DNA of 64,000 bases from Tetrapyrgos nigripes. Taxonomy: Eukaryota > Basidiomycota > Agaricomycetes > Agaricales > Campanellaceae. This document shows, one piece after another, positions 10,454 through 21,330 of this stretch; the stretch's first letter is position 1; each line of letters starts with the position of its first letter. Both the position numbers and the translations under genes were made by a program. The stretch covers positions 248,001-312,000 of the forward strand of contig JAACJM010000063.1 of assembly GCA_013368315.1 (NCBI GenBank), written 5' to 3'. Under the pieces are notes generated by a model, which saw only the letters and a program-made list of their open reading frames with translations, was not told where the DNA came from and searched no databases.

Positions 10454-11470
10454 ATGAGACCCATCACCTCCACTCAGAAAGACAATGTCCTCTCTCATCT
10501 CCAAACTGGTGCTTCATCCAGGGAAATCTCCGCTCAAACTGGAGTATCCAAGTCAACGGTTGCCTCTCTGGCCAAAGAGATGTATCCTGACAAAGAGAAC
10601 CATAAGGCAGGGCACCCTAAGAAGCTCTCTACCACTGATGAAAGGGCTGCTATCAAACAAATCAATACTGGGAAAGCCAGGAACACTGCAGAGGTGGCCA
10701 GAAACATCAATCCCCTTCTTGACCAAGCTATCTCCACCCAAACCATGTGAAATTCCCTTCACAAACATGGTGTAGACACCAAGAAACCACAGAAAAAGCC
10801 CAAACTCACTGCAGCTCACAGGAAGGCTCATTTAAAATTTGCAGAGAAGTACAAGGACTGGACTGCGGATGACTGGAAACAGGTTATATGGTCAGATGAG
10901 ACTAAAATCAATCAGTTTGGGTCAGATGGGCAGCAGTTTGTGTGGGGTAGGACAGGTGAATCCATGGGAGAGAGAGATGTGGTGGAAACAGTCAAATTTG
11001 GAGGAGGAAATATCATGGTGTGGGGGTGTATGGGATGGGATGGACCTGGAAACATGGCAGAGGTTGAGGGAAGGATGGATGCAGAGCAGTATGTGGACAT
11101 TTTGGAGAACAATCTTCTGGAGAGCATGGATCATTTGGGTGTTGATCTGGAGATGGCCATTTTTCAGCAGGATAACGATCCAAAACACAAGTCAAAACTA
11201 GCCACCAAATGGTTTGAGGATAACAAAATCCATTGCATGAGCTGGCCTGCTCAGTCTCCCAACCTAAACCCCATTGAACACCTCTGGACAACCCTCAAAC
11301 GCAAACTCAACGAGTATGATACAGCACCATCTGGAGTTTGGGAAATATGGGATAGAGCAGCAGAAAAGTGGGTGGAAATCACAGAAGAGGATTGTCAGAA
11401 ATTGATCAGGAGTATGCCTAGAAGGATCAAAGCTGTTTTGAAGGCTAAAGGATGGCATACCAAGTACTGA
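10454..11470 (+). pseudogene. Tc1/mariner transposase with one in-frame TGA
   Basis: The ATG at 10454 opens a frame with a helix-turn-helix N-terminus (TSTQKDNVLSHL, ISAQTGVSKSTV), broken once by TGA at 10748-10750 and then open in the same frame to TAC-TGA at 11470. The catalytic DDE domain is complete: WSDETKINQFG (first D), IFQQDNDPKHK (second D) and NLNPIEHLW (E), about 34 residues apart as in Tc1. The enzyme cuts and pastes the element at TA sites in the nucleus. The stop replaces a position where Arg is usual after STQT(V/M), consistent with CGA to TGA. The same TGA is in copy B, so both copies derive from an already interrupted gene or tolerate the codon. Confidence 0.85.
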
Positions 11471-11500
11471 GCAAGCACTTTCTGTATTTTAAGGCATATG

Positions 11501-11710
11501 TCAAAAAATTGTCCAAATGACTTACCATTTTAAATTGAGTATATCTCCATGGGTATTTGACCAAATAACACAAAACAAGAAGATTATAATAGCACTTATC
11601 AAGGGCTTTCAGGCCATTATTGACCATTTTGTCTCATCTCTATTCAGTAGCTCTATAATTGACAATCTCTGCAAAAGTATGAAACATGCGGACAATTTTT
11701 TTGCCCACTG
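11501..11710. repeat. Right TIR of Tc1 copy A
   Basis: Pairs with 10084-10293. Confidence 0.9.
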
Positions 11711-11712
11711 TA

Positions 11713-14330
11713 TGCTCGTGGATATGTGGTATGTATTCATTTTGCCTTTCCCTTTTTCCTATTCACCTTTTCCCTTTGGCTTTTTCGAAAATTTTTTCAT
11801 CATCATCTTCATGGTCATGGTCATTGATTGCAAAACTTTATTAAAACATCTCCAGCACGCCAACATAACGGACCCTACAGCTAAGGTTACAGTTGATCCT
11901 AAATAGTAAGTGATGATATTTACTTTCTGTCCATGTCTCGATCTAAGCAACACCCTCCCAAAGCTTATCTCCCACACATGACTTCTGGTACCTCTCTCAT
12001 GCTGTCACATATACCTGCAACATCACTTCCACTGAGCCTTTGGCTAGTATAATTGACTCAGAAGTCTTTCCTGTAGCAAATTACACTACTTCTGAAGATA
12101 TTGGCTATGTAGGTGTCACTGTATATGCTTTTTGAAGCAATTCTGACTGAAAAGAACTAATGACTGGTGATAGGTCTCATTTTGCTAGTACCTGCACTGT
12201 TTGTGAGTAGAGTACTCTTAAGTTCACTATCTTAATAATCTCACTAACTGGGATTCATATGATCTACTCAGTACCCCTAGAAGACAGTGGTGTCATTGAC
12301 CCGGTGGCTTTAATCATTGTACAGTACTGTATTGATTACTTGTTTCTGTTGTGACTAAGGCTATAACCTACAACTTATAGCATGGTACCAGCAATGTCTG
12401 TGTCGTTCACAACAGTATCGTCCCTCTACTTCCTGGTATTTGCATTGAGGTATGTTATGTGTCGCTGCTACCTTTTTTGGCAGGCTATTGGTGCCTGATG
12501 CTATCCACTCCCTACCCCACCTAGTCAATCCCATATACTATTGGCAAACCTGCAGCAGATACATTTGAAGGCTAGTATAAGCTTGACTTGAAGGCATGAT
12601 GTATATGAGTGGAGATTTAGTAGTATGATTTGCTGCAGATTGTAGTGTACTTGGAATTGAAGGAGAGATAGATTTCGTGTTGTTCAAACAGTTAACCAGA
12701 TGTGCCTACTTGAACAACATTAGCATCAGCTATCCTACTTACTGCTTACCTTCTAGTGCAGAGCGCGATGTTCACAACTGCTCTCTCAATAGAGCTCTCG
12801 CTTAACACTCTTCCTGCTATCTACAACCCTTCCACCAAATTTGGTTAACTGACTCAGAGAGATTGTGGTGAGGGGTTTGAGATAGATATCACATGCATGT
12901 CTGTTACAGAGGATTCCTTGTCAAAGCATCTGGTGAGGAGGGTGAGGAGCTCATGGAGTGGCCAGAGCAGGATGCTCAGAGTTTGAGGACAGTCCAGGTT
13001 TGGGTTTGCCTGTGAAAGAAGAAGGTTAAATGAAATTGGGCAGACAGTAGAGACGAAAACAGGTCACAGTGGAGTGTAGGAGAGACCTTGCCATCTGTAA
13101 GCATCATAAGCATACCATGTGTTCAGAGTACTGAGCACTGCGACGAGACTGAGAGTCAGAGAACCAGGCTGAATTGTGGAAGGAAGGGAACAAGGCCAGT
13201 CCCTGACTGGAAACAAATGACCTCACACAGAAATCTCCATTTCAAATTTTAAACCCCCCTTGCCAGGACTGGCTGATCAATCAGTGGGACACATCCCTCT
13301 CCTCCCTTCGGTTGGAGTCGGGGACCACCACCATCTCCTCACCACATTTTCTGCCCTCTACTCCTGACCTGGCTCTCCAACATCATATTTCTGCATACTC
13401 AGCAACTCACCCAGTGCCTGCCCTTCATTCCAAACGTGTGGTAGGCTTTGGTGAGTTTCTCTTGTTTGCTTGCTTCTCTGGTTTTGTCCCTTTTGACCCA
13501 GTTTACTTTCTAGCAATGGCGAGGATGCCTAGGATAGCCCAAAGACACCAAGTGAGTATCTCAGGTTCTCTGTTTTACTGACAATTGACATGTCCACTCA
13601 GGTTTCCTCCAGACAAAGAGTCTATTGTCATCAGCTGTTACTCAACTTGCGTGTCACTCCCAAAGGACTTTTTCCTTCCATATACAACTAGCCGTGCAAG
13701 TCCAACAAGTCAATCCCCTTGATGACAGCAGTGTATGGGTCTGGCCTTTCTGTTGGTATGTCGATTGTCTCATGTTGCCACCAGTCTTGTGCTTACTGTG
13801 TATACCTAGGCAGTTATCGACCACGAATCACTATGGAGATACGGCTTCTCCATCTCTTCCATCTCCTTTGGCTCTCTATCCTACTTCGCTTTCTTCCCCT
13901 ATGGTTCTGTTGTGGTGAGGACAGTTTGCTCCTCATGGTAGGGCTGGTCACTTTTTTAGTAGCTATAGATACTGTACGCTACTGTAATAGTGTAGACAGT
14001 GAATATGATTAGATTCTTCTACAATTAGTCACTTGACAGCATTGATTGTGATGGACTGCTAATCATATTTCAGTAAAATGTACATCCAGCTTTACGCCAA
14101 CTTTACGTGACTTTTCCTAAAGTTTTTCCGCATCTGGCTCAACTTTCAAAAGCTATGTCCCCTTTCTTGGAAAAGTACCTGGGTCCTTTTCAAAGCTCGC
14201 CATCGTCATCTGAACTCCTGTCAAAGTGTGTCTAAAAGTTTCATTCAAGTATCTAAAAAACCACACCACAGTATGTACATTGTAGACGCTGTAGGTGTAA
14301 AAAAAATACACTTGTATGGTGCATCATTGA
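11713..14330. other. Spacer without recognisable gene
   Basis: Many stops in all frames. A possible tiny first exon at 13516 (MARMPRIAQRHQ, followed by a GTGAGT donor and an acceptor near 13602) continues for under 40 codons and cannot be assigned. Confidence 0.4.
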
Positions 14331-14334
14331 GGGC

Positions 14335-15480
14335 AGTAGGCCAGCCAACTGGCAGTGATGATCGGGACATCAGAGCTGTCTCCAGCTTGAGAAGAATGCT
14401 GTGATGAAACTTGCTTAGCTTGGGCGAGGAGTTGCTCAGGGTCAATGTCAGGAAGTTCCCAATCCTCAGCAGGGTCAGGTGTCGATGGCGTAGATGCAGT
14501 AGGCTTGATCCGGACTTGGAAAGATGCTTCTCGGTGCTTGATATGATATGCTGCCACTGGGCAGGGCTGCAACAATCAATGTTTTTGATGGGGTTGACAA
14601 CGAAATGGGAATGGAGGTCTGTGGTTGTTTTCATGTGGACCTTCTGACTGTCTATCATGACATCTCAGTCACCCCAGATTGAGAAAGAGAAATGACCATC
14701 AGTGCCGGAAGGTATGACCTCACTTCCAGTTGAGTAGAATGTAAAGGCTCAATGAACCTATAACAAAATCATCATGCTATTCTTTGAGATGGAAGATACA
14801 CACTGCCAAAATGGACAATACCATAGCACCCGACAGACGTGCTGGGAGTCGTTGATCCACAGGAACCTTTCCAATAGCCTTGAGATGTTCAGAAAAGGTT
14901 TTTGAGATGATATATGACTGGAAGGGACCCTGGCTTTTCAAAATAATGGATGGTGGCTCACTGCATACACTGTCTTTCCACTCAGTTTGATGGCATGCGA
15001 ATGATAATAAGGGCGAGACTTGTAGTCACCAGCCATTTGAGCTTTGACATAGTGTTTGCGTTCTTCAGGCATAGACAGACCTTCGTTTTTTAAAAGCCGC
15101 TGTATGGCCTTGAGAGCTGCTTTGCCTATGTTGTTGCGCCATGAGTTGAGTTTGTCCTGGATCTAGAGAAAAAAAGGTAATGAGTAACATGCACAATATT
15201 CACAAGAACACGTACCAAACTCTCAATAACTTTCCCTGCATTAAACTCCTGGAAACGATCACATAGATCATTAGGCATGATATCTTCCCATGTTTGCTCC
15301 AGTTCCTTCACATTGGGACCAGTCCAGGCCTTAAGGCAACCAGTAAACTTGATGACTGCAGGCGTGAACTTGTCTTTGAAGGCGGTTTGGACAGCTTCAG
15401 GAAGATTACCAAGCCAAATCTCCCTTTTCTTGATGGTAGGAGGAACATAGTCTTCAGATGTCGTTCACGAGTTTCCCAGT
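14335..15480 (-). pseudogene. Unrecognised multi-exon fungal gene, probably broken
   Basis: The minus strand reads coherently in segments: IWLGNLPEAVQTAFKDKF, then WTGPNVKELEQTWEDIM and NAGKVIESL to a donor GTACGT (intron 15163-15215), then IQDKLNSWRNNIGKAALK, MPEERKHYVKAQM and HSHAIKLSGKTVYA. Further down come KSQGPFQSYIISKTF and VPVDQRLPARLSGAMVLS, then (after a likely intron near 14770) YSTGSEVIPSGTDGHFSF, and a tail VRIKPTASTPSTPDPAEDW ending near 14335. The order resembles uncharacterised proteins expanded in mushroom genomes (loosely the DUF6532 type), but I cannot name it. In-frame stops between segments and the adjacent DIRS element suggest a broken gene. Confidence 0.4.
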
Positions 15481-15503
15481 AGCCAGTAGCGTATTTTGCG
15501 TCA

Positions 15504-17350
15504 TTGACGAAGAGGCTGAGATTTGTGAGAGATTTAGTATGGGGAGAGGATGAGCTGGGGGAAGATGAAGGGGGGGAAGAAGAGAGGCAAGGAAAAGAGA
15601 TTGAAGAAGTTGGGAAGAAAGGAGTGGTTAAGATGCAGGGAAAGTGGAGGAGATTGATGTTAGCTGATGCCACGGAGATAATGGACCCTGTGCCGGACAT
15701 ACCTGATTGTGAGAAGCTCAATTCAATCGCGTTGACTACTATCAGAGGCAATCTAGATCTATTCGGAATCACAACTCCAATTAAGGTCGATCACCTGAGG
15801 CAATTCCTTGTTTCCCACCCGAATCGAGCCTATGTAGATTCAGTCCTTCGATGTCTTGAAAAGGGTTATTGGCCCTACACTGATTACTCTGCAGTGGATA
15901 TCCCTATCACCCTTGACCATTCCTATCCTCTCAAAGACCCTACTCATGTCAAATTTGCTGAAGAACAACACAACATTGAAATTTCTAAGGGCTGATTTTC
16001 ACGTTGCTTCCCCATGCTGTTCCTGTCGTTGTCATTCCCAAACCCAACTCTGACAAGCTCCGCATGACTGTCCATCATTCTGCTGAACCTTTCTCAGTAA
16101 ACTCAATGATTGACAGATCAAATGTTTGGACACCTCTCGACAACCTACACAATTTTGGTACAGCATTACTCAGGTTTCGGAAGAAATGTGGCCGAGGTGT
16201 CAAGTTGGTGGCCTTCAAGTGCGACATGGCAGAGGCATATCGGTTATCACCCCTACATCCCTTTTATCAACTTAAACAGGTGGTGAAGATTGGGTTGACA
16301 TACAATGTGGATCGGAATAATAACTTTGGGAATAAAGCTGCAGGGGATACTAATGGTTCTTGGATGGGTTTGGTTGCATGGATTGCGAGATATGTGAGGG
16401 GACTACAGGACATCTTCACTTACGTGGATGATAATTTCGGATTTGAAGAAGACGAGAAAGAAAAACAGATGATGCCTGAGAAGCAGGTCAGGTTGTTGGA
16501 GCTTTGGGATGAATTGGGGGTGCCTCACAATGCACCTAAACAACTTTTCGGTGAAGTACTCACTGTAATTGGTTTCAATGTTGACCCAAACGCTATGACA
16601 ATCACCATGCCTGTCTCTTCCAAGTCCAATCTTTTGACAGCCATCAAGCTTTTCACAGTGCCAAATCAACGCCATTCTCTTTGAGAATTTCTACAGCTGG
16701 GTGGCTGGTGCAACTGGTCCTTCAATGTCTATCCCCTACTTCGACCAGGTATCTCTTGGCTATATCACTAGACATCAGGGAAGAAGGATTTCAAGGCACC
16801 AATTTGGATAAGCGTGGCAATGAGCAGGGAGTTGGTTTGGATGGCTGGGCATATGGAGAAGATGAAAGGTGTGCGATTGATGGATGCTGAGGATTGGGGT
16901 ATAGATGATGCAGGGATGATTTTATTCTATGACACTTGTCCAAAGGGAATGGGATTTTGGGTTGATACTGGTAACGTTTGTTTAGGTTTCCAGTGCAAAG
17001 TTGACGACACAGAGAAGGGTATTTTCTATTTTGAAGCTTTATCCGTCCTTTTAGCTCTTTCATTCGCCCTTGAATCGCGCAACCCTCCCCCATCACACAT
17101 CGCTAACACAGTTGACATGTTCAGCTCACCCAAGGCATCTCCCTCATATAATCCTATCCTAATCACTGCTGTTGACTTTCTCCTCCATCACAACTCTCAA
17201 CTGTGCATACTCCATATACCCAGCGAGAAAAATGGAGTGGCTGATGCATTGTCAAGGTACCGGAATGCAGAAGTATACAAGAAGATTCCAGACATGATCA
17301 TTACTCCTTTTCAACTCCCTCGACTCACGCTGGGGGCAGATTTAAAATGA
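15504..17350 (+). pseudogene. DIRS reverse transcriptase-RNase H
   Basis: The 15504-15995 part carries the N-terminal region typical of DIRS RTs (HPNRAYVDSVLRCLEKGYW, then PITLDHSYPLKDPTH). A TGA after EISKG and a one-base frame change lead to the RT core from 16004: VVVIPKPNSDKLRM, catalytic KCDMAEAYRLSPLHP (first Asp, about 16222) and TYVDDNFGF (about 16418-16440). RNase H follows with FYDTCPKGMGFW, YFEALSVLLAL and GVADALSRY. Two further in-frame stops occur, TGA at 16682-16684 (SL*EFLQLGGW, where Arg is usual) and TAG near 16768. Catalytic residues survive, but the frame needs at least four repairs, so it is dead. Confidence 0.8.
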
Positions 17351-18357
17351 TGACAGGTTCCTCTGGGCACAGGCAATGCAAGGTGAAGAAGCATGACACC
17401 TGGACCCATGATCACCTTATTCGAGAGAGGGCAATCGCACTGGGATACTCAATTGACCCAGGTACAAAATCCTCTTATTCCACAGCCACTGAGTCATACA
17501 TTCAATTCTGCCAAAACCACAGATTCGACATTGAACCTACAGAAGACACTTTCAGCCTATACATCACCTATATGTGCCACTTCATTAAACCCCCTTCTGT
17601 TTCAACCTATCTTTCCAACATATGTGATCAACTCGAACCATACTATCTGAATATCTGCCAAATCCAAATGAGCAAATTAGTGAAGAGGACATTGAAGGGA
17701 TGCAAGAAGAGACATGTGTATGAGAGGTGGCAGAAACAGGCCTTAGGAAGAGAGGAATTGAAAGAAGTTTACAATGATTTGAAGCATTCGAGCGATCTGG
17801 ATGATCTCTTGTTTTTGGTGATACTTATGGTGGGATTTTTGGCTACGATGAGGTTGGGAGAGTTGGTTTGGCCAGATACACTGGCACACCATGAACTGCG
17901 CAAGGTAGTTATGCGTTCCTCTTTGAAGATTGACGATGAACACCTCGCATTCGTCCTTCCTACTCACAAATCGGACAAGCAATTCGACGGAGATAAGATT
18001 ATTCTCCGAGCTACAGATAGAGAAGACTGCCCAGTGAAGATCACTAGACGATATCTACAAGTCCGTGACTCCCTATATCCAGCCCACCCAAATCTCTTCA
18101 CTTGCAAATACAGCTCTATCCCCACCAGACAATGGTTCATTCAACAACTTAAGCACTATTTCCCCAACAATGTTTCTGGCCATTCGCTTCGCTCAGGTGG
18201 TGCAACTCATTACGCATCACTTGGATATTCTTGGGACGTCATCCAGACTATTGGTTGATGGACCTCTGAGGCATTTCGTCTCTACATCTGCAAACACCCT
18301 CTCTTCTTCTCGACTTTACTCACAAAGAAGCAGACAACTCCATTTGGCTCTACCTAA
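17347..18357 (+). pseudogene. DIRS tyrosine recombinase, stopped before its catalytic Tyr
   Basis: The start ATG overlaps the RNase H stop (ATGA at 17347). The protein has the N-terminal SAM-like domain (SYSTATESYIQFCQNHRF) and the catalytic core: Arg I in MRLGELVWP, His-x-x-Arg in GHSLRSGGATHYAS. TGA at 18256-18258 sits where Arg is expected, right before WTSEAFRLYICKHP; the frame then runs on to TAA at 18355-18357. The nucleophile Tyr therefore lies beyond the stop. GGT-TGA-TGG fits CGA to TGA at a CpG. The enzyme would join the circular cDNA to the genome. Confidence 0.8.
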
Positions 18358-19620
18358 ACATCGTCCTTCACTCCACTCTCTCACATTCTCCATAGGCTTC
18401 TTAGCATTGCTGAGCCTCACTTCATCAAAATATACCCAGGGGAGCTGCTGTTTCAGGACTCCCCGTGATTTGCCTATCATTCTTTCCCCGAAATTCCTCT
18501 CAGATGATACCGCATGATGATTAGATAGGATGATACACAGGCTAACCACTACACTATTCTGACTTTAGAGAAACTTAGGTTATAGATCCCTTGAGCTGAA
18601 GACCTTTCTTGCCAAATGTGACATTAGCATCCCAAGCTTGGTGTCACTGGCAAGCGATCCAGTTCATCCTTGATGCATAGTGGTAACATCAGCTCAGACG
18701 CTGACCAGACGATCAAGTGGAGTCGTCCTGATTTTGGACCTCCGTTTTAATGCAACCATTTGACCAATTGGGGCGAAGCATTTCCAAAAAGGAAGAATTC
18801 AATCTAGTGGGAGGAAATCCAGAAAGCAAGATGTTCCACTGCAAAATCCCGCCTAGAAACCAATCCTGAGAAATGGCTGAGGGCACCCAGGATATATTGA
18901 TAGAGTGTATTGCTCATATACTGCTGTGTATTGCTTTCCTGTGCTGCTAAATTCCACCTACTGACCGCACAATACAGAAGCAGTACAAATGTAAGATGAT
19001 GGCCAATAGCAATAATTAACAGGCAATAGCAAGAGTCTTCTAGAGGCCTCAGGCAGTAATTAAATTCTTCTAGCTAGAAGAGCTTTTTGGCAATAGAACT
19101 ACGGTATGGACTCAGTATTCGGCCTAGTATCAGTGCAGTTAGCTTGGATGAAGTCTTACCTCTGAGTGTGGATTGTGTTCTTCCAATACTGGACTGTAGC
19201 TCATGGGTTTTTCAGCCTATTTTGGACATGCCTGGCTATGTGCGTCCTCATCTCCCTCAATTTATGTCCTTCCTCAACTCATGCTCGTTTCTAGCTTACC
19301 CATTCCCCGAAACTCTTCTCCAGCTTCAGCAAAGATTGGTATGATGAATCATTCCAATCGTATCCCGCTTTCCCGAAAAAACTTTTGGTCTCGGATAACT
19401 TTTTGTCTGTCACGGATGCGGCCAACGCAGTCTACAGCCCCTGGATAGAGAAGTTGAGGTCATTCCTCGGAGGAGAGATAGTTGGCACTTTTAGTATTGA
19501 GGGGCATTGGAATGCGAGCTCTGTTATATAGTCTGCGTTGGGCGTGTATCTGAACGAGGTCAGTGGTCATCTGCCCATGGTTCTCACTGTATGTGCTGAT
19601 GCGAATTCCTTCGAACATAT
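18358..19620. other. Spacer without recognisable gene
   Basis: Probably holds the 3' end of the DIRS element. A short CTAGAAGA/TCTTCTAG pattern lies near 19036-19082. Fragmentary open frames only. Confidence 0.4.
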
Positions 19621-19628
19621 TCTGATAG

Positions 19629-20470
19629 ACATACGCAACGCTAGTCACCTATTACCAGTGGACCAACGTCGGTAAGCCTTTGCTCGAGGATTACGCAGTC
19701 CAAAACAGAGGACGTAGCCCGCATATCAACCCACAAATCAGATATCGATGGAGGTATGGCGAATCCAAAGGAGCAGATGGGTATGCAGCCGAGTTGGAGA
19801 AGAGAGAGACGTTTGAGAATTGGACTTTGAGTAACTTTGTGAGTGTAATCTATGACTCTTTCTTCTTAATTATGAGTGACTGCAGCCGGTAACTGACTAG
19901 TTTGATAGGCTTCATCCCAAGATATCCGCAAAAATCTAAATACATGCGGCAGTTCCATTTCTCAAGCCCAAAATATTGTATTCCTGCTTGTAGAACCTGG
20001 GATGATTTATTGTTCGCTTTGGGTGATTTCTCTGTTCTGCGATAAATTGCTTACAGGTTTTCAAACTCTGATACATAATAATCTCCCTACTCGACGAAGA
20101 ACAGACCATACCATTCCAGATTTTTTCCTGTGCTATGCCGTCTTTAGCTGTAGGTTTTTCCTTCTCCCAAGCCTTGGCTGTTGTAAGAATTTTTCACTGA
20201 CATGTTACATATCCATACGTATACTCGTATACTCACTCTCCTTGAATGGAATTTTTGAAGGCCTTATACCCACTCCTCATCATCCCAATCGTCATCCTCG
20301 AAAAGTCCAAAGAAGAGATGAGATTTGGAAAGTTTGGGAATGAGGCGTCGCTTTCACAATCGATGAGATTCGCTGCATTGGAGTCGATGCGTGACACGGG
20401 GCTTCATGCTGATGCTGAAAAGAATCATGGCGAGAGTGTGATAGCAGAGGTATCTACCAGTCAGATTTAG
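19629..20470 (+). CDS. Unrecognised spliced gene, partial model
   Basis: Segment 19629-19838 is a clean 70-codon exon between an acceptor GATAG and a donor GTGAGT, encoding TYATLVTYYQWTNVGKPLLE and, later, KRETFENWTLSNF. It would join at 19919 (after TTTGATAG) to ASSQDIRKNLNTCGSS. A later segment from 20246 (MEFLKALYPLLIIPIVILE, hydrophobic) runs to TAG at 20468-20470 and may be the last exon. The middle is unresolved. No domain recognised. A hydrophobic stretch suggests a membrane protein, but this is weak. Confidence 0.3.
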
Positions 20471-20671
20471 ATAGATCTTTGCATCGTAGCAAAGTCGTCA
20501 CAGCATATTATAAATATGAAGTTTATAACCGCTCGAAGTCGGACGACACGAGAATAAATACGTACGCATCTGCCAGTACTTGAATCATCCACCAGTTCAA
20601 CCCAACCATTCCAATTTCGCCCACCCATGGCTATAATAAGTACTACCACTTCAGACCTCGAGACCTCAAGC

Positions 20672-21222
20672 CTAAGGCATAGTCACATCAAAATGCACCG
20701 CCTGCACACATCCACTACTCCCGCTCTGCGTGGTTGTAAAATCTTGACAAATGAAATCATTCGCATAGTGCACACAAACGTTCCCATTATTCCCTCCCTT
20801 CGAGACGCCGGTCCAACAAATAATCCCTCTAGAATCACAGTGCAAAGCGTTATTGAAGAGCTCAGGGAACGCTTCGAGTCCATTAGAACTGAGAGTTGTG
20901 GAATAAAAGTTTCCGGTGCTGGCTGTCGCACCTAATGAGACGGTAACTTCACCGTGTTTGCAGGCGGTGGAACTGGTGCTGCAGCAGTTGGGCTTCCAGT
21001 CGTAGGTTAGGTGGGCTGAGGCAAGGGTGCGGCGTTCTGTACATGTATGGAACGATGAATCGGGATTTCTTGTTAAGTCGGTGATGAAAGTCAAGGAATG
21101 AAAGGATACGTACCAAGCATACCACTGAATTCTTCGGATCCACTCGGAGCCGCGAGCGAAATCGTTACTTTACCCGCCAAGGTGGCGAGGAGGAGGGCAA
21201 TCATATGGCTTCCAGAGCACAT
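20672..21222 (-). CDS. Small secreted cysteine-rich protein
   Basis: Two exons on the minus strand: 21222-21114 and 21036-20672, with a 77-base intron (GTACGT..TACAG), give 157 residues. The first ATG (21220-21222, A at -3) yields MCSGSHMIALLLATLAGKVT; a second in-frame ATG at 21202-21204 gives a more classical signal peptide with predicted cleavage after ISLAA. The mature part has eight cysteines (PNCCSTSSTACKH, LHCDSRGIICW, NVCVHYANDFICQ, SSGCVQ), an even number suited to disulfides, and is Ser/Thr/Gly-rich. It resembles effector-like small secreted proteins of plant-associated fungi in size and composition only; no family recognised. Confidence 0.65.
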
Positions 21223-21322
21223 TCTCGATAATGAATTCAATGGGTTGATAGACTGAATGAAGACTGAACGTCCAATGGATCGAGTCGAGGTTGGATTGTG
21301 AGGTTCCGAGAAGAAACAGCTA

Positions 21323-21330
21323 CTTTATAC
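21323..21330 (-). promoter_or_regulatory. TATA-like box of the secreted-protein gene
   Basis: The minus strand reads GTATAAAG about 100 bases before the start codon, followed by a CT-rich leader (CTTCATTCAGTCTATC). Confidence 0.4.

Larger units (their letters stand above)
10084..11710 (+). mobile_element. Tc1/mariner transposon, copy A (complete, 1627 bp)
   Basis: It begins CAGTGGGCAAAAAAATTGTC and ends with the reverse complement, flanked by the TA target duplication (10082-10083 and 11711-11712). The terminal inverted repeats are about 210 bp, long for the group. One transposase gene lies inside on the plus strand. Copy B at 43121 is almost identical. Confidence 0.95.
15504..18357 (+). mobile_element. 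DIRS-type retrotransposon, decayed
   Basis: Reverse transcriptase, RNase H and tyrosine recombinase follow each other on one strand with little or no spacing, the diagnostic order of DIRS elements, which integrate through a tyrosine recombinase rather than a DDE integrase. No gag-like frame is seen upstream and no terminal repeats could be delimited, so the ends given are those of the coding remnants. Confidence 0.8.

Noticed and set aside
15308..15772. 154-codon minus-strand frame opposite the DIRS start
   Set aside because: It mixes antisense DIRS sequence with a wrong frame of the neighbouring gene; the coherent frame is a different one.
19087..19448. Possible cytochrome P450 start
   Set aside because: Some hydrophobic and Pro-rich similarity, but no P450 motif (ExxR, heme Cys) occurs downstream.
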